From the NCBI GenBank assembly GCA_963833505.1, contig CAWHYG010000006.1, positions 558,001-622,000 of the forward strand: a stretch of 64,000 bases of DNA. Direction: 5' to 3'. Below are positions 48,201 through 56,463 of this stretch, piece after piece. Under the pieces are notes generated by a model. That model ran no database searches. It was given only the letters and a program-made list of their open reading frames with translations, and was not told the origin of the DNA. A program made the position numbers and the translations under genes. Source of the stretch: CAWHYG01 sp963833505. Its GTDB lineage: Bacteria > Eisenbacteria > RBG-16-71-46 > CAIMUX01. Every line of letters begins with the position of its first letter. Position 1 is the first letter of the stretch.

Positions 48201-49788
48201 CTTGCCTCCTCTCGACCGGCAAGTCCAACTGCACGGTAGTGCCCTTGCCCACCACCGACCGCACCGTCAGGATTCCCCCGTGCCCGCGCATGATGGATTG
48301 GGCGAGCGAGAGTCCGAGGCCGGTTCCCCGGGTGCGGGTGGTGAAGAAGGGGTTGGAGACCCGCGGCAGAAGGTCCTTGGGAATACCATGTCCTGTGTCC
48401 GCGACCTTGACCTGAACGAAACGCTGCGACGGTCCGGGCCCGGCCAGCCGGGTCCCGCGATCGTCCGACCGGCGGCCCGGAATGCGCCGCCGGTAGGGAC
48501 TTCTCCGGATCACGGAGATCTCGATCTTGATCTCCCCTCCGGAGGGCATCGCCTCCTCCGAGTTGCGGAAGAGATTGAGCAGGACCTGCTCGATCTGCGA
48601 CCCATCGAGGAAGATCCTTGGAATCCGCCCGCTCACCCGGAGGGTGATGCGGATGCCCTTCGCTTCCAATCCGGACCGGACGAGCTCGACCGCCCGGCGC
48701 ACGCTCTCCTCCACCGGCGCCTCGCGCAGCTCGGGCCGATTCGGGCGGGCGTAGTGGAGCAACCCTTCGACGATGCGGTTCAGCCGGGCGGCCTCATCCA
48801 GAATGATGCGGGTGAACCGCTGGCGCGAGTCTTCCGGATCGAATCCCTCGGCCAGAACCTGGGCGCAATTCGCGATTCCGGTCAGGGGATTCCGGATCTC
48901 GTGGGCGACCCCGGCCGAAAGCTCGCCGATCACCGCCAGCCGATCGCGCTGGCGTTCCGCCTCCTCGAGCGCGCGCTCTTCCGACAGATCCTGGAAGAAC
49001 GCCACCACCGAGCGGGGCCGGCCGGAACGTTGAGGCGAAGGCGCCGTCTGGAGCAGGACGGGGATCTCTCCGCCGTCCGGACGCGCCACATAGAGCTCGA
49101 TCGGTTCGAGACGCCGCCGGAGCGCCTGGACCAGCGGGTTCATCTCGGCGCCGATGGGGCGGAAGACCCGGGCGCAGTCGCTGCCGACCATTTCCACTTC
49201 CGAAAGCCCGAGAATGGAAGACGCCCGGCCGCCCGCGTAGGTGATGCGGCCCAGCGGATCGATTCCGAGGATCCCATAGGGAAGAGCCGCCCCCACGGCT
49301 TCGCGAAACGTGTTCAAGGCGTGGTTCTCGCCCTGCGCCCGCCCGAGGTCGAGGAGCAGGCCGAGCGCGCCGATCAGCGTCGGATCGTTCACGCGAGAGC
49401 TCAGATCCGGAATCAGGCCTCGGCCGGAAATGCGCAGGAGAAGACCGCCCGAAAGCTCGCCCCGGCTGTGGATCGGACGGACGTAGAGCGACCCTTCCGG
49501 CGCCGCCAGCCCGGCCCGGCGGGGCAGCTCGAACAGGCCGATCAGCCGCTCCGCGTGCGCCTGTTCCCACAAGCGCGAGGTTTCCAGCTCAAGAGTCCAC
49601 GGATCCCGTGACTCCAGCATCAGGCCCGAGCTTGCGATCGAGACGAGGCCGCCGTTCGACTCCGCCTGGTAGATCGAAAAGGGAACATCGCCGATTCTCT
49701 CGTCGATCAAACCCCGCACGAAGGCGGGCAGACCGGGAGCGACGACGGCGTTCCTTCTGGCGAGCGGCGGGCCGGTGATCTGGTTCAA
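48175..49788 (-). CDS. PAS-domain sensor histidine kinase, partner of the NtrC-type regulator
   Basis: Soluble kinase of 537 residues from TTG 49788, chosen because GGAGGTGG lies 7 bases upstream. A GAF-like N-terminal region (about 20-175) is followed by a PAS domain (AVGAALPYGILGIDPLGRITYAGGRASSILGLSEVEMVG), H-box AVIGELSAGVAHEIRNPLTGIANC, N-box VLLNLFRNSEEAMPSGG (Asn present), an inserted basic loop (RRSPYRRRIPGRRSDD), G1 VADTGHGIP, F-box NPFFTTRTRGTG and G2 GTGLGLSLAQSIM. No membrane helix, so the signal is cytosolic. It lies directly downstream of the PilZ gene. Confidence 0.9.
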   Translation of the reverse strand: MNQITGPPLARRNAVVAPGLPAFVRGLIDERIGDVPFSIYQAESNGGLVSIASSGLMLESRDPWTLELETSRLWEQAHAERLIGLFELPRRAGLAAPEGSLYVRPIHSRGELSGGLLLRISGRGLIPDLSSRVNDPTLIGALGLLLDLGRAQGENHALNTFREAVGAALPYGILGIDPLGRITYAGGRASSILGLSEVEMVGSDCARVFRPIGAEMNPLVQALRRRLEPIELYVARPDGGEIPVLLQTAPSPQRSGRPRSVVAFFQDLSEERALEEAERQRDRLAVIGELSAGVAHEIRNPLTGIANCAQVLAEGFDPEDSRQRFTRIILDEAARLNRIVEGLLHYARPNRPELREAPVEESVRRAVELVRSGLEAKGIRITLRVSGRIPRIFLDGSQIEQVLLNLFRNSEEAMPSGGEIKIEISVIRRSPYRRRIPGRRSDDRGTRLAGPGPSQRFVQVKVADTGHGIPKDLLPRVSNPFFTTRTRGTGLGLSLAQSIMRGHGGILTVRSVVGKGTTVQLDLPVERRQGDRRKESR

Positions 49789-49899
49789 TGCGCGCCACCT
49801 CCGAGGGGACCGGATCCATGGTGACCAACGGACATCCTGCCGTAGGACCAAAGGGTCTCGCACGGAATGCAGAAAGCCTAACCGGCTTCCGGCCGGCGC

Positions 49900-50667
49900 T
49901 CAAGGAGTTTGCGGCGGAGGTGGGCTCTGGAGCCGATCGGAGGAGGAGAGGACGCGATTGGATCTCCGATGCTGATACTCCTCGAACAGGGTCTTCTGGA
50001 TCCTTTCGCGGTCGCGTTCCTGAAGCTCAACGAAGCGGAGACCGGCCGCCGGGACGCTTCCTGAGCGTGTCCGGCGCACCACTTGAACGCGCACCGGCAG
50101 GAATCCGCCCGGGGGATCGAGCAGAATTCGGGCGTCATGAAGGGCGCCGCGGGTGAAGAAACCGCAGCCATCGAGGCAAAGACAGCCCCCGCCGCTCAGA
50201 TCCTGGACGGGAAACACGTAGATGGGCGCGCGATGGCGGACTCCGGCGAGATCCGGACCGGTCGCAGAAAACGCCGGAGTGGGGGCGGGCGCATCCACGA
50301 CAAGCGGCATCCGCACGTCCATCCGGAAGAACTCCCGTCGCTGGATGCGGCGGATCGGCGCGTTCAGCAGACGGAGAACGATCCGGCTTCTCTCCGGCGG
50401 AGCGGCTCCGACGGCCTTCCAAAGATAGGTCGCATCTCCCGAACCGACCCGGATCTTGAACCGGCGGGGAAATTCCAGATCCAGGCCGCGCGAACGGGGA
50501 GACAACCACAGGGTGATGGTGCGTCCTTCGACTGAGATGACGCGGGCGCGGACCCGGAGTCCCCTCAGCGTCAGCCGCGCGCGGTCTCCCGGTCTTGGAT
50601 CGCGGCCGCCGATCGCCGGAGGGGCGGCCGGATGGACGCGGCTGGCCGCCGGCCGGCCGCGCCTCAC
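49900..50667 (-). CDS. PilZ-domain flagellar brake-like protein (YcgR type)
   Basis: Cyclic di-GMP effector that slows the motor in relatives (YcgR/MotI). The 255-residue protein has a YcgR-N-like barrel (about 20-105: GDRARLTLRGLRVRARVISVEG, FKIRVGSGDATYLWKAV) and a PilZ domain with the c-di-GMP motif RRIQRREFFRMDV (RxxxR, about 105-117) and DLSGGGC (D-x-S-x-x-G, about 155). The GTG start overlaps the stop of the upstream FlgM-like gene (GTGA). Both binding motifs are intact, so ligand binding is likely. Confidence 0.88.
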   Translation of the reverse strand: MRRGRPAASRVHPAAPPAIGGRDPRPGDRARLTLRGLRVRARVISVEGRTITLWLSPRSRGLDLEFPRRFKIRVGSGDATYLWKAVGAAPPERSRIVLRLLNAPIRRIQRREFFRMDVRMPLVVDAPAPTPAFSATGPDLAGVRHRAPIYVFPVQDLSGGGCLCLDGCGFFTRGALHDARILLDPPGGFLPVRVQVVRRTRSGSVPAAGLRFVELQERDRERIQKTLFEEYQHRRSNRVLSSSDRLQSPPPPQTP

Positions 50668-51107
50668 CGCAACTCCTCATCGGACTTCGCGGCATCGCCG
50701 GACGTGGAAGCCTGGGGTGAAGCCGGGAGCAGGTCCTTGAGCACGGAGAGAATGACCTGGCGCCGGACAGCGTCGCTGTTGTAGTAGCCGGACGAGATCT
50801 TGAGCTTCGCTTCAATGACCTTGTCGGCTCTCACGTCCGGAAGATCGCTGGTTTCGGTTTGATAACGGGCGAGCAGCTCGGCCGGATCGGGACGCGCGGC
50901 CGGGGAATCCTCGGAGCCGGGACCTTGCTGGGAGCCGTTCACTCCGCCGGAGGCATCCGCTGCAACACGATCGTCATCGGGTCCGATGGTGTTGGAATCG
51001 GCTTCCGCGGCGTTCCCGGGTTTCGCCGCGGCCAGTTGACTGCGGATCCGGAGCCACTCGATCGGGATGATGCGGCCGTTGCCCGAACCGACCTGGTCGA
51101 TACCCAT
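50664..51107 (-). CDS. flgM: FlgM-like anti-sigma-28 factor
   Basis: Probable anti-sigma factor holding sigma-28 until hook completion. The 147-residue protein (usual FlgM is about 90-100) has a start MGIDQVGSGNGRIIPIEW, a disordered Asp/Gly/Ser linker, and a C-terminal FlgM-like part (about 88-126): LPDVRADKVIEAKLKISSGYYNSDAVRRQVILSVLKDLL, which fits the LPxVRxxKVxxIKxxIxxGxYxxD pattern. Start ATG 51107 has GAGGAG six bases upstream. Sigma-28 itself (full length) is not in the window, but the region-4 protein at 43.4 kb carries the very domain FlgM binds. Confidence 0.72.
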   Translation of the reverse strand: MGIDQVGSGNGRIIPIEWLRIRSQLAAAKPGNAAEADSNTIGPDDDRVAADASGGVNGSQQGPGSEDSPAARPDPAELLARYQTETSDLPDVRADKVIEAKLKISSGYYNSDAVRRQVILSVLKDLLPASPQASTSGDAAKSDEELR

Positions 51108-51223
51108 GGCGTTCTCCTCGCCGCCGGTTCCGGCCTGGGCGGGATGCCGGACCGATCCGCGTCCGTGATCCTCGAATCCCCGGCGCCGCCGCGTCTCTCC
51201 GCGGCGCGCCGCCGCCCGTACGC

Positions 51224-51682
51224 TCAGGCGATCCGCGATAACCAGGCGCCTTCCCGCGCCAGCTGGCTTTGGAAGCTCCGCCGGCTCCTCACGTTCGTCA
51301 GCTCCTTCAGGATCTCCGCGCGGAGCCCCTGGCACCGCTCCAGAACCGAGGTATACCGTTTCGCCAGCCGCCGCAGGTGCTCCCGTTCGATTCCAGCCGA
51401 AGCGTAGCCGTCCGGCAGCCGTCCTTCAATCCCGCCCCGGACCACCGGACGGTCCGCGGCGCCGTCTCCCCGCGCGGACGGCTCCAGCAGAGCCCCCGTG
51501 ATCAGAACCACCAATTCTCCCTCGGTCTCTCGCAGGATCCGGGTCGCTTCGTCGAATCGACGTTCCGCGAGACAGCTCTCCACGCGCCCGAGATCGAGCT
51601 CGAGGCGGTCCTGGTGGTCGGACCGGGCGAGAGGATCGCCCGGGTCGGCCAAGGCCGGAGGGCGCTGGTCATCGGAGGTCAT
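51224..51682 (-). CDS. Small helical protein after fliD (FliT-like, tentative)
   Basis: A 152-residue, mainly helical charged protein (RLELDLGRVESCLAERRFDEATRILRETEGELVVLI, EREHLRRLAKRYTSVLERCQGLRAEILKELTNVRSR). Position right after fliD and the helical hairpin character fit a FliT-type chaperone or FlgN relative; no residue motif settles it, since these families are poorly conserved. The ATG overlaps the fliD stop (an ATG three bases upstream is equally possible). A distinct FlgN candidate lies before flgK, so this one is more likely the FliD partner. Confidence 0.5.
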   Translation of the reverse strand: MTSDDQRPPALADPGDPLARSDHQDRLELDLGRVESCLAERRFDEATRILRETEGELVVLITGALLEPSARGDGAADRPVVRGGIEGRLPDGYASAGIEREHLRRLAKRYTSVLERCQGLRAEILKELTNVRSRRSFQSQLAREGAWLSRIA

Positions 51683-53130
51683 CATGCCGTCGTCGTCGTG
51701 GTGGCGGTGCTGTTGTAGTCCATGTTGAGGATGGCCGTGATGTACTGCTGCTGGGAGGCCAGCGCCGTGATGGTGGCCTGGGCGGAGGCGAGCTGCTGAG
51801 TGAGCAGATCCTGGCGCTGGGCCAGGTTCTTGTTCATGGTCGTGATCTCATCGCTGATCGAAGTGATGCGCGTCTGGACCGCGTTCGTCTCCTGCGTAAC
51901 GATGCCCCCGGTGCGGCTGTAGGCGTCGAGCACGCTCGACAAACGCTGGGCCACGCCGTTCGACCCTCCGAGAAAGGTCATGACCTGGTTCGGATTCGCC
52001 GCCAGGGCCGCCTGGAGGGCGGTCGTATCGGACAGCGTGAGGTGCCCATTCTGGTCGGTGGTGATGCCCAGATCGGCGATGCTGAGGTAGCCCGACCCGT
52101 TGCTCGCATCCACCGACGCGGTGACGGCGTTGCGCAGGCTGGTGCGCAGCTGGTCCATGGTGGGATCGCCGGCGAACATCCCGCGGTTCTGCCCGTTCTG
52201 GTCCGCCGCCTGGGTGTCGGTCCGCACCTCGTCGACCGCGGCGTTGTAGGCGGTGATGAAGTCCTGGATCTGCTTGATCGTGGCGTCGGAGTCCTGAGCG
52301 AGGCTGATGGTTTCGGCGCCCTGTCCCGCGGCCTTCAAGGTCAGGGTGACGCCGGGGAGCGGGTTCGCGATGGTGTTCGAGGACGCCGTGACCTGGGCTC
52401 CGTTGATGGTCAGAAGCGCGTCCTGGGCCTTCTGGGTGGTCGCGCTGAGCTGGCCAGTCTTGTCCAGGCCGGTGAGCCCGAGGGCGCCCATCCATCCCCC
52501 GGTGACGTCCTGGATCGAAGTCACTTCGCCGGCCGTTCCGGAGGCCGCCGCGCGCAGCATGAGCCGCTCCTGCCCGTTCCCGACCGACAGCACCGAGGCA
52601 GTGACGCCGCCCTGGGTCGAGTTGATCGAGTCGGACAGGCTGCTCAGGATCTGCCCCCAGGTCGCGTTGGCGGGCAGATTCGCCGAGACGGTGGTGGTCT
52701 TGCCCCCCGCGGTGATCTTGAAGCTGGCGGTGCCGCCCGCCGCGCCCCCTGGCTGCGCCGTCGGGGTGGCGGAGGAGCTGACCGCTGTCGACATCAGAGT
52801 GTGGGTCGTCGCCAGTTGCTGCACGTCCACCGTGAGATCCCCGGCCACGGCCCCGGTGCCCGCGGTCACGTCGAGGACGCTCGAGTCGTTCCCCTCGACC
52901 GTCAGGTGCTGCAGCCCCGCAGTCGGGCCGGTTCCAACCAGCCCGTTCGAGAGGGTCAGGAGGCCGGACAAGCGGCTGGCCAGCGACTGGTACTCCGTGA
53001 CCTCGCTTTGAAGGCTGGTCTGCTCGTTTTGCAGGTTGGTCAGCGGCACACGGTCGTTGGCCATGAGCTGCTGGACCTGCGACTGGATGGACGCGCTTGC
53101 GGTGCTGCTGACCGAGGTTGTGGTCGCCAT
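51682..53130 (-). CDS. fliD: Flagellar filament cap protein FliD
   Basis: Cap that folds flagellin subunits at the filament tip. The 482-residue protein has the FliD N-domain (ASIQSQVQQLMANDRVPLTNLQNEQTSLQSEVTEYQSLASRLSGLL), the middle region with NGAQVTASSNTIANPLPGVTLTLK (diagnostic 'N-x-I-x-D/N-x-I-P-G-V-T-L-x-L'), VQDFITAYNAAVDEVRT-type helix, and the C-domain LSIADLGITTDQNGHLTLSDT ending in a coiled coil (ITTMNKNLAQRQDLLTQQLASAQATITALASQQQYITAIL). Follows fliS with a 15-base gap. Confidence 0.95.
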   Translation of the reverse strand: MATTTSVSSTASASIQSQVQQLMANDRVPLTNLQNEQTSLQSEVTEYQSLASRLSGLLTLSNGLVGTGPTAGLQHLTVEGNDSSVLDVTAGTGAVAGDLTVDVQQLATTHTLMSTAVSSSATPTAQPGGAAGGTASFKITAGGKTTTVSANLPANATWGQILSSLSDSINSTQGGVTASVLSVGNGQERLMLRAAASGTAGEVTSIQDVTGGWMGALGLTGLDKTGQLSATTQKAQDALLTINGAQVTASSNTIANPLPGVTLTLKAAGQGAETISLAQDSDATIKQIQDFITAYNAAVDEVRTDTQAADQNGQNRGMFAGDPTMDQLRTSLRNAVTASVDASNGSGYLSIADLGITTDQNGHLTLSDTTALQAALAANPNQVMTFLGGSNGVAQRLSSVLDAYSRTGGIVTQETNAVQTRITSISDEITTMNKNLAQRQDLLTQQLASAQATITALASQQQYITAILNMDYNSTATTTTTA

Positions 53131-53145
53131 GCCTTGTCCTTTGTC

Positions 53146-53523
53146 CTATTCGGCCGGCGCGCTCAGGCTCGCGGATCCCGGCGCCGCCGGACTTCCTTCC
53201 CGGGCCCCTTCCCGGCGCAGCGCAATCTCCCAGGTGTCCCGAAGGTCCCCCAGCATCCCCTCGATCCCGGCCATCCGCCCCTCGCGGACCTCCCGGAGCA
53301 TGTAGCGGTAGAGCCCCAGCAGTTGCACCGCGATCTCGCCGGTCCCGAGGTCGAGGCCTTTGGCCAGCTCTCTCAGCGCGCGGGTCAGCAATCCGCGTTG
53401 CCGCCGCCGGCAGGCGCCAAGCGCCGTCTCCAGCACCAGAAGCGTCAGGCGTCCCGTTCCCAGGACCGACACCTGGTGCTCCCGGTAGATCCGGCGCGGG
53501 TCCCCGTAGGGCTGGTTATACAA
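53146..53523 (-). CDS. fliS: Flagellin export chaperone FliS
   Basis: Cytosolic chaperone binding the C-terminus of flagellin. The 125-residue protein begins at TTG 53523 with MYNQPYGDPRRIYREHQV, then a FliS four-helix core (RLTLLVLETALGACRRRQRG, RALRELAKGLDL, IAVQLLGLYRYMLREVREGRMAGIEGMLGDLRDTWEIAL). The LYxYM and L-x-x-L-R-x-x-W pattern is typical. TTG start is supported by the conserved MYN beginning and GAGAGG six bases upstream. It lies between fliC and fliD. Confidence 0.9.
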   Translation of the reverse strand: MYNQPYGDPRRIYREHQVSVLGTGRLTLLVLETALGACRRRQRGLLTRALRELAKGLDLGTGEIAVQLLGLYRYMLREVREGRMAGIEGMLGDLRDTWEIALRREGAREGSPAAPGSASLSAPAE

Positions 53524-53632
53524 TGACCTCTCGCCTCCGGAGCGACCGCCCCTTCCGGGCCGCCGCTCGCTCCCTCACTCCCCTTTCCGGCGCCGGACCC
53601 TCCTGCCGGGCTCGAGCGCGACCAGCCTCAAA

Positions 53633-54472
53633 CTACTTGAACAGGGTGAGAACCGACTGCGAGTTCAGGTTCGCCTGGGCCAGCATCGTGGTCGAGGTCT
53701 GCTGCAGGATCTGGTCCTTCGTCACCTGGAGCTGCTCCGCGGCCATGTCGGCGTCGGCGATCTGGCTGTACGCCGCCTCGGTGTTGGTCTGCTCGGTCGA
53801 GATGTTCCCCTGCTTGATCGTCAAGCGGTTGGTGAGCGCGCCGATCCCGGTCAGACCGGTGTTCACCTGCTGGATCGCCGCGTTGACCTCGTCGGAGTAC
53901 TGCTGGTAGTTGGAGCTGTTGATGACGTCGTTGTCGGTCAGGGCCGAAAGCTTGGCCATCCCCAGGGCGGTCGGCGTGTAGCTTTGCATCTGGTACTGGG
54001 TCGAGTCCGACGCGCCGGTCTGGAAGTTCAGCGTCTGGTTGGAGTTCAGGACGTAGTTGCTGCCCAGCTTGGTCTGCGAGGCGATGTCGTTGATTTCGGA
54101 CACCATGCTGACGAGCTGGGTGCTGATGGCCTTGCGCTCGTCGTCGCCCAAGGTGTCGCTCGCGGCAGTCACGATCTTCTCGTTCAGCTGGACGAGAATG
54201 TCGTTGATGCTGAGGAGTCCGCCCTCGGCCACGGACAGGAGGTTCTTGGCCTGGCCGATGTTGTCATAGACCGCTCCGAGCACGCTGTCGTCGTTCTGGA
54301 GCTTCGTCGAGATGCTCAACCCAGCGGGATCGTCCTCCGCCGTGTTGATGCGCTTGCCGGTTCCCAAACGGAGCTGGTGGGTCGCCAGGTCGGAGTTGAC
54401 CTGACGCAGGGTCTGAAGAATGTTCATCCCCTGGATGTTCGACCTGATTCTGGTGATGTCGCTGGTGGCCAT
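53633..54472 (-). CDS. fliC: Flagellin FliC (short, D0-D1 only)
   Basis: Filament subunit. The 279-residue protein has the conserved N-terminal flagellin domain (SNIQGMNILQTLRQVNSDLATHQLRLGTGKRINTAEDDPAGLSISTKLQ, read in overlapping pieces) and C-terminal domain (LTIKQGNISTEQTNTEAAYSQIADADMAAEQLQVTKDQILQQTSTTMLAQANLNSQSVLTLFK), with only about 60 residues between them, so it lacks the variable D2/D3 surface domains. Start ATG 54472 was chosen for the AAGGAG 12 bases upstream; a longer open frame has no family features. A sigma-28-like promoter and two candidate CsrA sites lie in its leader. One flagellin gene only is seen. Confidence 0.95.
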   Translation of the reverse strand: MATSDITRIRSNIQGMNILQTLRQVNSDLATHQLRLGTGKRINTAEDDPAGLSISTKLQNDDSVLGAVYDNIGQAKNLLSVAEGGLLSINDILVQLNEKIVTAASDTLGDDERKAISTQLVSMVSEINDIASQTKLGSNYVLNSNQTLNFQTGASDSTQYQMQSYTPTALGMAKLSALTDNDVINSSNYQQYSDEVNAAIQQVNTGLTGIGALTNRLTIKQGNISTEQTNTEAAYSQIADADMAAEQLQVTKDQILQQTSTTMLAQANLNSQSVLTLFK

Positions 54473-54482
54473 CTCGGGTGAC

Positions 54483-54528
54483 TCTCCTTGTTTCTGGCCG
54501 CCCATCGGGCAACCGGGTTTCCGTACCC
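54483..54528 (-). promoter_or_regulatory. Two candidate CsrA-binding sites in the fliC leader
   Basis: Site 1 (54515-54528): a GGGT/ACCC stem presenting ACGGAA in a six-base loop, the classic CsrA hairpin with GGA in the loop. Site 2 (54483-54493): AACAAGGAGA, close to the CsrA consensus core ACARGGA and overlapping the fliC ribosome site. The pair mirrors the two-site arrangement known in the Bacillus hag leader; csrA and fliW are the adjacent genes. Binding is predicted, not shown. Confidence 0.55.
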
Positions 54529-54574
54529 TGTGGCTTGGCCCGCTTTCCCCAGTGGGAGCTGCGCCTACCACCTG

Positions 54575-54601
54575 TTTTCGGGAAGCCCGGAACGTTCTTT
54601 A
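54575..54601 (-). promoter_or_regulatory. Sigma-28-type promoter of fliC
   Basis: Minus strand reads TAAAGAAC-N11-CCCGAAAA against the FliA consensus TAAAGTTT-N11-GCCGATAA: the TAAAG core, exact 11-base spacing and 6 of 8 bases of the -10 match. It predicts a leader of about 95 bases containing both CsrA sites. Confidence 0.7.
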
Positions 54602-54696
54602 GGAAAAGGAGAAGACGGCATGCGAACGGCCGACGGAGGGATGTCCGGTCGGCCGGCGCGAGCGATCCGCGAGATCCTGGAAGGTGAGAAACAGGC

Positions 54697-54978
54697 TCAG
54701 GAAGAGCCGGGTGCCGGCGCCTCCTCGTTCGTGCCGCGCCGCCGGCGCTTCCCCTTGTTGAAGATCTGGGCCACGTCCCGCAGAGCCTTGGCCGAGATCC
54801 CAGAGGCGCGGCGGTTCTCCTCGCGGATCCTCTCGTAGATCTCCTCCCGGTGCACGGCCACGTTCGGGGGGGCATCGATGCCCAGTTTGACCTGCCCGCC
54901 CTTCACATCCAGGATGATGATCTTGATCTTGTCCCCGATCCGGATGTTCTCTCCAAACTTCCGTGTCAGGATGAGCAT
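54697..54978 (-). CDS. csrA: Carbon storage regulator CsrA
   Basis: RNA-binding dimer that blocks translation by covering GGA motifs at ribosome sites. The 93-residue protein has the canonical core MLILTRKFGENIRIGDKIKIIILDVKGGQVKLGIDAPPNVAVHREEIYERI, with the binding residues of strand 1 (LTRK) and strand 5 (VHREE) intact. A basic 30-residue tail (KGKRRRRG) extends beyond the usual 60-75 residues. Start ATG 54978 follows GGGAGG. It overlaps no other gene but lies 58 bases after fliW, the standard fliW-csrA pair. Confidence 0.95.
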   Translation of the reverse strand: MLILTRKFGENIRIGDKIKIIILDVKGGQVKLGIDAPPNVAVHREEIYERIREENRRASGISAKALRDVAQIFNKGKRRRRGTNEEAPAPGSS

Positions 54979-55036
54979 GCGTGCCTCCCGGGGGCGGCCT
55001 TCCCTGCCGCGCACCCTTTGTCCGCGGGCGGCCTCA

Positions 55037-55516
55037 TCAAGCCGCCACCCGGCCCCTTGGAGTCCCACCGGCGTTCGGAGCCGTCTCCTCCGCGGCCAGC
55101 AGGCTCTGGCGAACGGAATAGCCGGGACTGTAGATGACGACCTGCTTCCCTGTCCGGTTGCGCGTGTTCAGGACCACCGGACCCTGCAAATTGGCGGTGA
55201 TGCGCCGCCCGCCGTCCGAGATCGAGACTATCACGAACACCGAGACGGCATCACCTGCCGTAAGGCCCAGGACCTCCCTGTCCGCATCGCTCAAGTTTAT
55301 ACCATAGGAAGATCCGAAAGAAAGCCGTGGGTCCATGAGAGCGAACCCGATCTCCGGCTCGTCCACCGAGATCAGCCAGAAGAAGGGCAGGAACTCATTG
55401 ACTTCGGCCAGGATATAGCGTTTCAGGCCCTCGAATCCGAGAAGGCCGTCCGGAAAATGGAGGATGGCCTCTTCGATGAAATCGATCTCACCCAGAGATT
55501 TGGTTCTCAGGATCAT
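55037..55516 (-). CDS. fliW: Flagellar assembly factor FliW
   Basis: Protein that binds either flagellin or CsrA and so couples filament export to flagellin translation. The 159-residue protein has the FliW pattern: ILHFPDGLLGFEGLKRYIL, FFWLISVDEPEIGFALMDP, a VFVIVSISDGGRRITANLQGPVVLN segment and the ending RTGKQVVIYSPGYSVRQSLL. Start ATG 55516 follows GGAGG (a GTG two codons upstream is possible). Lies between flgL and csrA. Confidence 0.95.
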   Translation of the reverse strand: MILRTKSLGEIDFIEEAILHFPDGLLGFEGLKRYILAEVNEFLPFFWLISVDEPEIGFALMDPRLSFGSSYGINLSDADREVLGLTAGDAVSVFVIVSISDGGRRITANLQGPVVLNTRNRTGKQVVIYSPGYSVRQSLLAAEETAPNAGGTPRGRVAA

Positions 55517-55531
55517 CGCCACCTCCGGACC

Positions 55532-56446
55532 TCATTTCATGTAATCCAGGAGACTGAGATTGAGGATGCTGGCCCCGGACGCGAGCGCGGCCTGCAGGGC
55601 AGTCTGCGCGGCCTGCAGGTCGACCGCGCCCTGGGCCTCGGGAAGGTCCTCGGCCTGGGAGCGGCCCTCCTCGTAACTCGCCGCCTGCTGCTGAGCCGCG
55701 TTCTGCATGCTGGTGACCCGGTTCTCGAGAGACCCGATGTAGGTGGAGGCCAGGCTGACCGTGTCCTGCATCTTGCCGATCGTGTCGCCGACACCCCGGA
55801 CGGTCGCTCCGTCGTTGCCCTGGAGCGCGTTCCGCAGGTTGATCAGGGTGTTGAACACGTCGCCGTTGCCGCCGAAAAGCTCCGGAAGCGTGACGTTCGT
55901 CTTGACCGTGACGCCCTGCGCGACCGCGCGCGTCGTGGGGGCGACCGCGCCGCCCGCCGTCTGATAGGTCACGGCGGTCACGTTCCCCTGGGCGTCCTGC
56001 TGCACCTGAAGAGGGGCCTGCGTCGTCTTCTGGCCGCCGAAGACGTAGAGGCCCGCGTACTGGGAATTGCCCTGCTGCACCAGGCTCTGGATGATGCCGT
56101 TCAACTGCGACGCCAGCGCCTTGCGCGCGTCGGCGCCCAGGCTGTCGTCCGCTCCGCTGGTCTGGATGGATCCGACCTGGCCGAGCAGATCCTGGATCTG
56201 CGACAGCGACGAGTCCGTGGCCGAGAGCCCGGAGAGGGTCTCGCTCAGGTTCTTCTGGTACTGGTCGTTGGAGCGGATCTGTTCCTGGAACCACATGGCC
56301 TCGCCCGTTCCGACCGGATCGTCCGAAGGAGTCTGGATCGCCTTGCCCGTGGCGATCTGTTGCTGGAGCTGGAGCACCCGCTGCTGGCTCTGCGTGATCG
56401 CCGACGTGATCGAGTTGTAGAAGGTCAGGCTGGCTATGCGTGGCAT
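55532..56446 (-). CDS. flgL: Flagellar hook-filament junction protein FlgL
   Basis: Hook-associated protein 3. The 304-residue protein has a flagellin-like N-terminus (MPRIASLTFYNSITSAITQSQQRVLQLQQQIATGKAIQTPSDDPVGTGEAMW, in overlapping pieces), the FlgL variable middle and a flagellin-like C-terminus (IGSLENRVTSMQNAAQQQAASYEEG, EAQGAVDLQAAQTALQAALASGASI, LSLLDYMK). The SDDP motif and the LDYM/LLDYL ending are diagnostic. Start ATG 56446 with AGAGGAAG upstream; it overlaps nothing and follows flgK after 17 bases. Confidence 0.94.
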   Translation of the reverse strand: MPRIASLTFYNSITSAITQSQQRVLQLQQQIATGKAIQTPSDDPVGTGEAMWFQEQIRSNDQYQKNLSETLSGLSATDSSLSQIQDLLGQVGSIQTSGADDSLGADARKALASQLNGIIQSLVQQGNSQYAGLYVFGGQKTTQAPLQVQQDAQGNVTAVTYQTAGGAVAPTTRAVAQGVTVKTNVTLPELFGGNGDVFNTLINLRNALQGNDGATVRGVGDTIGKMQDTVSLASTYIGSLENRVTSMQNAAQQQAASYEEGRSQAEDLPEAQGAVDLQAAQTALQAALASGASILNLSLLDYMK

Positions 56447-56463
56447 CGTCTTCCTCTCCCGGT

